Position numbers and translations under genes: made by a program. DNA of 64,000 nucleotides. Origin: Sporosarcina sp. BI001-red. GTDB lineage: Bacteria > Bacillota > Bacilli > Bacillales_A > Planococcaceae. Positions 59,594 to 64,000 of the stretch are shown here, piece by piece. The notes beneath the pieces are model-generated. The model saw nothing but the letters and a program-made list of their open reading frames with translations. It searched no databases and was not told the DNA's origin. Where the stretch lies: assembly GCF_003384035.1 (NCBI RefSeq), contig NZ_QQAK01000001.1, positions 31,852-95,851 of the forward strand, read 5' to 3'. Position 1 is the stretch's first letter. Each line of letters opens with the position of its first letter.

Positions 59594-61714
59594 ATGAGAT
59601 GCCAACATTGTGAAAAAAACCAAGCAACTATGAATTTACGGCTTCAAGTGAATCAGCAAGCGATGCAGGTAAATCTATGCAGTTCCTGCTTTCAAGAATT
59701 ACAAGGTCAATTGAGTGCGGGGAACGAACCGTCATTCTCGAATGAATTTTACCAGGCGAATGGTCCGAAACAAACATATACGCAAGTAAGAGAACCTGAA
59801 AGTCACGAGCCAGGGTTATTAGACCAATTAGGAAAGAACTTATCTGATGATGCACAAGAAGGTTTGATAGACCCAGTTATCGGGCGTAATCAGGAAATTA
59901 AGCGCGTGATCGAAACATTAAATAGAAGAAATAAAAATAATCCAGTCCTGATTGGGGAACCTGGCGTTGGTAAAACTGCGATTGCTGAAGGGCTTGCAGT
60001 GAAAATCCAAGAAGGTGATGTACCAGCGAAGTTGCTGAACAAAAAGGTATACGTGCTGGATGTTGCATCACTTGTTACGAACACGGGAATTCGAGGACAG
60101 TTCGAAGAGCGGATGAAGCAACTGATAGAGGAATTGGAAACGCGTCAGGATGTTCTATTGTTCATCGATGAAATTCACTTACTCGTTGGAGCTGGAACAA
60201 CCGAAGGATCTCAGATGGATGCTGGGAATATCTTAAAGCCAGCTTTGGCGAGAGGTACGTTACAACTTATCGGGGCAACTACGCTTAAAGAATATCGACA
60301 AATTGAAAAAGATGCTGCCCTTGAGCGTCGATTCCAGCCAATTATCGTTAAAGAACCCTCTGCAGAAGATGCCATTAAAATATTGAACGGTATTAAAGAT
60401 CGATACGAAAACTTCCATGGCGTAAGCTATTCAGATGAAGCGGTACAAGCATTTGTTACGCTATCACAGCGCTATATCCAGGATCGATTTTTGCCAGATA
60501 AAGCAATTGACTTGATGGATGAAGTGGGAGCACGACTGAATCTGGAACAGATATCCGCGGGTGATTCAGACTCACTTGAAATGCGCTTGCAGGAAATCGT
60601 TTATCAAAAAGAGCATGCCGCAAATCAGGAGAATTATGAAAAAGCAGCGAACTTAAGAACAGAAGAAGTACATTTACGGGACAAGCTAGAAGAAGCCAAA
60701 CAAAATAAGGAATCCGGGCATACAGTTGTAGCTTTAGCAGATATTGAATTGATTGTTGAAGAGAAAACAGGTATTCCGGTGACGAAACTTCAAGCTGCAG
60801 AGCAGGCGAAAATGAAAGGACTTGCAGATAACCTCCGTAAAAAAGTTATTGGTCAGTCTGAAGCGGTTGAGAAAATTGCAAAAGCAATCCGTCGCAGTCG
60901 GGCCGGTTTGAAATCCAAAAATCGTCCAATCGGGTCTTTCTTGTTTGTCGGTCCAACAGGAGTCGGTAAAACAGAAATCACAAAAGTCTTGGCGGAAGAA
61001 TTATTTGGTACTCGCGAGTCCCTGATTCGTCTAGACATGAGCGAATACATGGAGAAACATGCGATTTCCAAAATCATTGGGTCACCTCCGGGTTACGTTG
61101 GTCATGAGGAAGCGGGTCAATTGACGGAACAAATTCGCAGAAATCCTTACTCCATTTTGCTGCTCGATGAAATTGAAAAAGCGCATCCGGATGTGCAAAA
61201 TATGTTCCTTCAAATTATGGAAGACGGCCGATTGACTGACTCACATGGCCGTACCGTAAGTTTCAAAGATACAGTCATCATTATGACAAGCAACGCTGGA
61301 ACAGGCGTCGCTAAAAAAGTGAGCGTTGGATTCAATCAGACAGAACATGAGTCCGTGGCGATGTTAGAAACATTGAGTGAGTATTTCAAACCAGAGTTTC
61401 TGAATCGTTTCGATGCAATTGTTGCATTCAACGAGTTAACAGAAGAGAACCTTCTGGAAATTGTAGATTTGATGCTTGTAGATCTTCAAGAAACCATTGA
61501 AGAAAATGACATCAACCTCTCCATTACACAAGAAGCAAAGCAAGCTCTTGTAAAATTAGGCTATGACAAACGCTTCGGCGCTCGTCCACTACGAAGAGTG
61601 ATTCAAGACAAAATTGAAGATCCTTTGACAGATCTTTTATTAGAAGAAGAAACCGTTGGAAAAGTAAGTGTGGATGTAGTTGGGGAAGAATTTGTAATCC
61701 TAAAAGTGCAGTAA
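59594..61714 (+). CDS. clpE: Clp ATPase ClpE
   Basis: A 706-residue Hsp100 chaperone that feeds proteins to ClpP. ATG 59594 after AAGGAGGAAC. The N-terminal zinc finger (C3, C6 and C29, C32: MRCQHC, LCSSC) is diagnostic of ClpE. Two AAA domains follow: Walker [10 protein letters not shown] with [14 protein letters not shown], and GPTGVGKTE with [13 protein letters not shown], separated by a short UVR-like coiled segment. The length is right for ClpE. The CtsR box upstream agrees with the heat-shock class III regulon. Confidence 0.95.
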   Translation: MRCQHCEKNQATMNLRLQVNQQAMQVNLCSSCFQELQGQLSAGNEPSFSNEFYQANGPKQTYTQVREPESHEPGLLDQLGKNLSDDAQEGLIDPVIGRNQEIKRVIETLNRRNKNNPVLIGEPGVGKTAIAEGLAVKIQEGDVPAKLLNKKVYVLDVASLVTNTGIRGQFEERMKQLIEELETRQDVLLFIDEIHLLVGAGTTEGSQMDAGNILKPALARGTLQLIGATTLKEYRQIEKDAALERRFQPIIVKEPSAEDAIKILNGIKDRYENFHGVSYSDEAVQAFVTLSQRYIQDRFLPDKAIDLMDEVGARLNLEQISAGDSDSLEMRLQEIVYQKEHAANQENYEKAANLRTEEVHLRDKLEEAKQNKESGHTVVALADIELIVEEKTGIPVTKLQAAEQAKMKGLADNLRKKVIGQSEAVEKIAKAIRRSRAGLKSKNRPIGSFLFVGPTGVGKTEITKVLAEELFGTRESLIRLDMSEYMEKHAISKIIGSPPGYVGHEEAGQLTEQIRRNPYSILLLDEIEKAHPDVQNMFLQIMEDGRLTDSHGRTVSFKDTVIIMTSNAGTGVAKKVSVGFNQTEHESVAMLETLSEYFKPEFLNRFDAIVAFNELTEENLLEIVDLMLVDLQETIEENDINLSITQEAKQALVKLGYDKRFGARPLRRVIQDKIEDPLTDLLLEEETVGKVSVDVVGEEFVILKVQ

Positions 61715-61755
61715 ACAGTCGTTTCTAATAGATGATGGTGAATAAATGAATTTGA

Positions 61756-61805
61756 GTAACCACCCTGTATGCTTGCTATGAGTATACAGGGTGGTTACTT
61801 TTTGT
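61756..61805 (+). terminator. Terminator of clpE
   Basis: GTAACCACCCTGTAT pairs with ATACAGGGTGGTTAC; Ts follow. Perfect 15-bp stem. Confidence 0.92.
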
Positions 61806-61971
61806 TTATTTATTAGAAAACGACAGAAAGTATTGTGACATATACATAAGTGAATCTATAGTTCTTCTATAAAATTTTGTGTTTGTTTCTAGGTTAGTCT
61901 ATATATCAATGTTTGAATATTGTATGATTAAAATCGGCAAATACATAGATGTATGAGTAGGGGGAGAAGGG

Positions 61972-62874
61972 ATGGAAACTCAGCCTGGAATTAGAGTCTA
62001 TCTGATGACCATTGCGGGAGCAGCATGCTGGGGGCTGATTGGGCTATTCATTGCTCCGTTGTATGAAAGAGGTTTCACAGCTTGGGATGTCGTGGCCATA
62101 AGGGGAATCTTTAGTTTTATCTTTTTACTTCTAATCATGGTTTTGTTTTACAGAGATCAGTTACGCACTCGATTAAAGGATCATCTCTTTTTCGTAAGTG
62201 CCGGGATTTTCAGTCTTGCACTGTTTAACTACTTTTATTTCGAAGTATTTTCTCAATCAGGTTTGTCTCTAGCGGTGACGCTTTTGTACACGGGCCCTTT
62301 GTTTGTAACAATTTTGTCCCGGTTCTTCTTTAAGGAACCTCTTACGATTCGCAAAGGTTGGTCACTTGCGTTTGCGATTACCGGGTGCGCATTTGTAGTC
62401 GGACTACTTCCGCTAGGATCAGAAGGTATTCCAGGTAAGACGCTACTCATGGGAATTCTTTCAGGTTTTTGCTATGCATTATATAGTATTTTTACGAAGC
62501 CTGTCACAAAACGGTATTCAGCGTTGACCATTACGACATATACCTTTTTCTATACAAGTATCTTCATGTTACTGACGAGTGGTATTGTAAGTAAGGTGGA
62601 CAAATTTCAGTATGCTGATGTATGGGTGTCTGCTTTGCTATTGGCATTGGTCTCAACGGTTGCTGCGTATGTATTGTATACATCTGGACTAAAATATTTG
62701 GAAGCAGGGAAGGCATCCATTTTGGCGACGATTGAACCAATAGTGGCTGTATTGATGGGTGTCTTATTTCTACATGACCAGTTACGAGGATGGCAAGTTT
62801 TCGGAATCGTTCTGGTGCTGTATTCTGCCATTCTTGTGGCGGGAGGGCGGTACCGAAAACTGAATAGAGAGTAA
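61972..62874 (+). CDS. EamA/DMT-family transporter
   Basis: A 300-residue carrier with ten hydrophobic helices in two EamA halves (about 10-140 and 155-290), from ATG 61972 after AGGGGGAGAAGG. AACWGLIGLFIAPLYERG and EPIVAVLMGVLFLHDQL are typical drug/metabolite transporter segments. The substrate is unknown. Standalone. Confidence 0.88.
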   Translation: METQPGIRVYLMTIAGAACWGLIGLFIAPLYERGFTAWDVVAIRGIFSFIFLLLIMVLFYRDQLRTRLKDHLFFVSAGIFSLALFNYFYFEVFSQSGLSLAVTLLYTGPLFVTILSRFFFKEPLTIRKGWSLAFAITGCAFVVGLLPLGSEGIPGKTLLMGILSGFCYALYSIFTKPVTKRYSALTITTYTFFYTSIFMLLTSGIVSKVDKFQYADVWVSALLLALVSTVAAYVLYTSGLKYLEAGKASILATIEPIVAVLMGVLFLHDQLRGWQVFGIVLVLYSAILVAGGRYRKLNRE

Positions 62875-63314
62875 TAACCTTCATTCAGCTATCGTTAATA
62901 ACACTGCGTTGTATCAAATTACTTTAATGGATATTCAGGATAAACATGATATCACAGTAGCATGAACGTATGAAGGGCGATTAGCCATGGCTTACAAAAA
63001 AGTTATTAAAAAGAATAACCCCCATTTAGTTCCTTGTGTAAAGGGACTGGGGGTTATTTTTTTGATTGGTTAGGAAGACAAGCGTTGCAACAATGCCGGA
63101 AGCTACTGTTGCAACTGTTATAAGTAACTGTGTCCTAACATTTAATAATTCACGATAAAGATTGATTATTTTAAAAAAGTTGGATAATTCACTAGAAAAT
63201 TTGATACAATAGTGTCAACAAATGGATAGAGAGACAATTCAACAAAAGAGACATTATTGCAGAAAAAAATATGATATTTTCAATTCGTATTGATTTTAAA
63301 GGGGAGTGGGAATT
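62875..63314. other. Intergenic region before the VOC gene
   Basis: Contains the terminator at 63014-63064 and otherwise AT-rich DNA; nothing else recognised. Confidence 0.5.
63014..63064 (+). terminator. Terminator-like hairpin
   Basis: AATAACCCCCA (63014-63024) pairs with TGGGGGTTATT (63048-63058), then Ts. About 140 bp after the EamA gene. Confidence 0.8.
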
Positions 63315-63689
63315 ATGAACAGTCCAATAACAAATAAAATCAACACAATTTTTGTGCACGTCAGTGACCTGGAGAACTCTGTAAAATGGTATTCTCAACT
63401 ACTTGGTCAAGACTATGATTTAGCTAGCATTGAAAGACCCGTATACAATATTAAGATTGCTGACTATACTGGTCTAACCCTAGATGCTGGGCCGAAGGGG
63501 ATCACAAAGGAACAAACGTCTAATGAGAATCCCCTGTTTAATTTCCATACGGAAAACATTGATGACTCATATACTTATGTAAAAGAATTAGGATATAAAG
63601 TAAAATCAGAAATCGTTCGTTTTAATGATTTTTCATTTTTCACCATACTTGATCCTGACAGAAATGCAATTATGATTTGCACAGGATAA
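63315..63689 (+). CDS. VOC/glyoxalase-superfamily protein
   Basis: A 124-residue protein; ATG 63315 is preferred because the GTG at 63306 directly touches AAGGGGAG. One VOC unit: IFVHVSDLENSVKWYSQLLG, a middle strand, and FFTILDPDRNAIMIC at the end. Such proteins act as dimers with divalent metals in lyase, dioxygenase or antibiotic-resistance reactions; His and Glu ligands are partly recognisable, but the substrate is not. Confidence 0.85.
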   Translation: MNSPITNKINTIFVHVSDLENSVKWYSQLLGQDYDLASIERPVYNIKIADYTGLTLDAGPKGITKEQTSNENPLFNFHTENIDDSYTYVKELGYKVKSEIVRFNDFSFFTILDPDRNAIMICTG

Positions 63690-63745
63690 CAAACTATTCA
63701 CCAATCGGGCCAGATTAAGGATTTACAAAAGAGAGGGAGGAGCCT

Positions 63746-63844
63746 ATGAAAAGTAAAACTAACAGCAAACGGAACATTATTCAGTGGATTGCATTTGGAA
63801 TCGTAATTCTTACACTTGTTCTAAAGTTAGTGTTATTGGGCTGA
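63746..63844 (+). CDS. Very small membrane protein (32 aa)
   Basis: ATG 63746 after a strong GAGGGAGGAG. The product has a basic N terminus (MKSKTNSKRN) and one membrane helix (IIQWIAFGIVILTLVLKLVL). The strong site, 57 bp after the VOC gene, suggests it is real. Unknown function. Confidence 0.6.
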   Translation: MKSKTNSKRNIIQWIAFGIVILTLVLKLVLLG

Positions 63845-63946
63845 GGAATTGATCCTAATTTATCATCTAGCAAACCCTCTCTGTTAGGCTAGTTGTCGTA
63901 TAGAACTCTCCTGTTATACTTTAATTAAAGATGGAGGTCGTGCGAT

Positions 63947-64000
63947 ATGAGTAATGAAAGTCGAAATAGATACAGTCAGGAAATGAAGGACGCTGTCCTT
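63947..64000 (+). CDS. N terminus of a possible IS3-type transposase OrfA, cut by window end
   Basis: ATG 63947 after ATGGAGG. The 18 visible codons (MSNESRNRYSQEMKDAVL) resemble the start of HTH transposase subunits (pattern RYSxExKxxVV). Too short for certainty. Confidence 0.4.
   Translation, partial: MSNESRNRYSQEMKDAVL

Overview
The window looks like a chromosomal segment of a low-GC Gram-positive bacterium of the order Bacillales, most likely Planococcaceae (Sporosarcina-like). The reasons are strong purine-rich Shine-Dalgarno sites, frequent TTG and GTG starts, the gene content (ClpE with a CtsR box, YneQ, a YqhV-like protein, OhrR beside a thiol peroxidase, fused ECF-transporter ATPase, LrgAB pair, two ECF sigma/anti-sigma pairs) and many rho-independent terminators. 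The genus is inferred from protein flavour only; there is no rRNA or tRNA.

Layout. 1-5.7 kb: the 3' part of a type I restriction gene (hsdR), then a defence-like patch with a class III nucleotide-cyclase-like protein, the first codons of a TIR-domain gene, a two-helix membrane protein and an EcsC remnant. 5.9-11.2 kb: membrane protein, mazE with a wrecked mazF, aldo/keto reductase, a DUF3885 remnant, DegV, and an AIM24-family gene broken by an in-frame amber codon. 11.4-21.5 kb: class A PBP, quinone-reductase-like MDR enzyme, an ECF transporter operon (S-T-AA), two paralogous small membrane proteins, a COG3910-type ATPase. 22-28 kb: prolyl-4-hydroxylase-like enzyme and four predicted lipoproteins. 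27.9-33.7 kb: ECF sigma/anti-sigma pair 1, GntR regulator with a CynX-type MFS carrier, lipoprotein, flavoreductase. 33.9-40.5 kb: two-component system divergent from an ABC-2 exporter, DUF418 protein, aromatic-acid-exporter family protein. 40.5-42.4 kb: an IS1182-family element. 42.5-50.8 kb: DUF2441-like protein, YqhV, YneQ, MarR with DHA2 exporter, TldD/TldE, holin-like protein. 51.1-64 kb: sigma/anti-sigma pair 2, a large SF1 helicase, M42 peptidase, ohr remnant with gpx and ohrR, LrgAB, ClpE, EamA carrier, VOC protein, and the first codons of a possible transposase.

The most distinctive feature is a set of 60-75 bp palindromic intergenic repeats in three families, called A, B and C here. 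A and B share the core TTCTGAATAGTGT. Several copies sit at the exact edge of a truncated gene (TIR, EcsC, mazF, DUF3885 and a phospholipase-like fragment), so they appear tied to gene erosion or rearrangement, mainly in the first 19 kb.

Regulatory DNA that can be read directly includes four 9-bp direct repeats at an 11-bp period between the two-component system and its ABC exporter, a perfect 16-bp palindrome over the start region of the DHA2 exporter promoter, a CtsR box at clpE, and a shared promoter-like motif before both ECF sigma genes.
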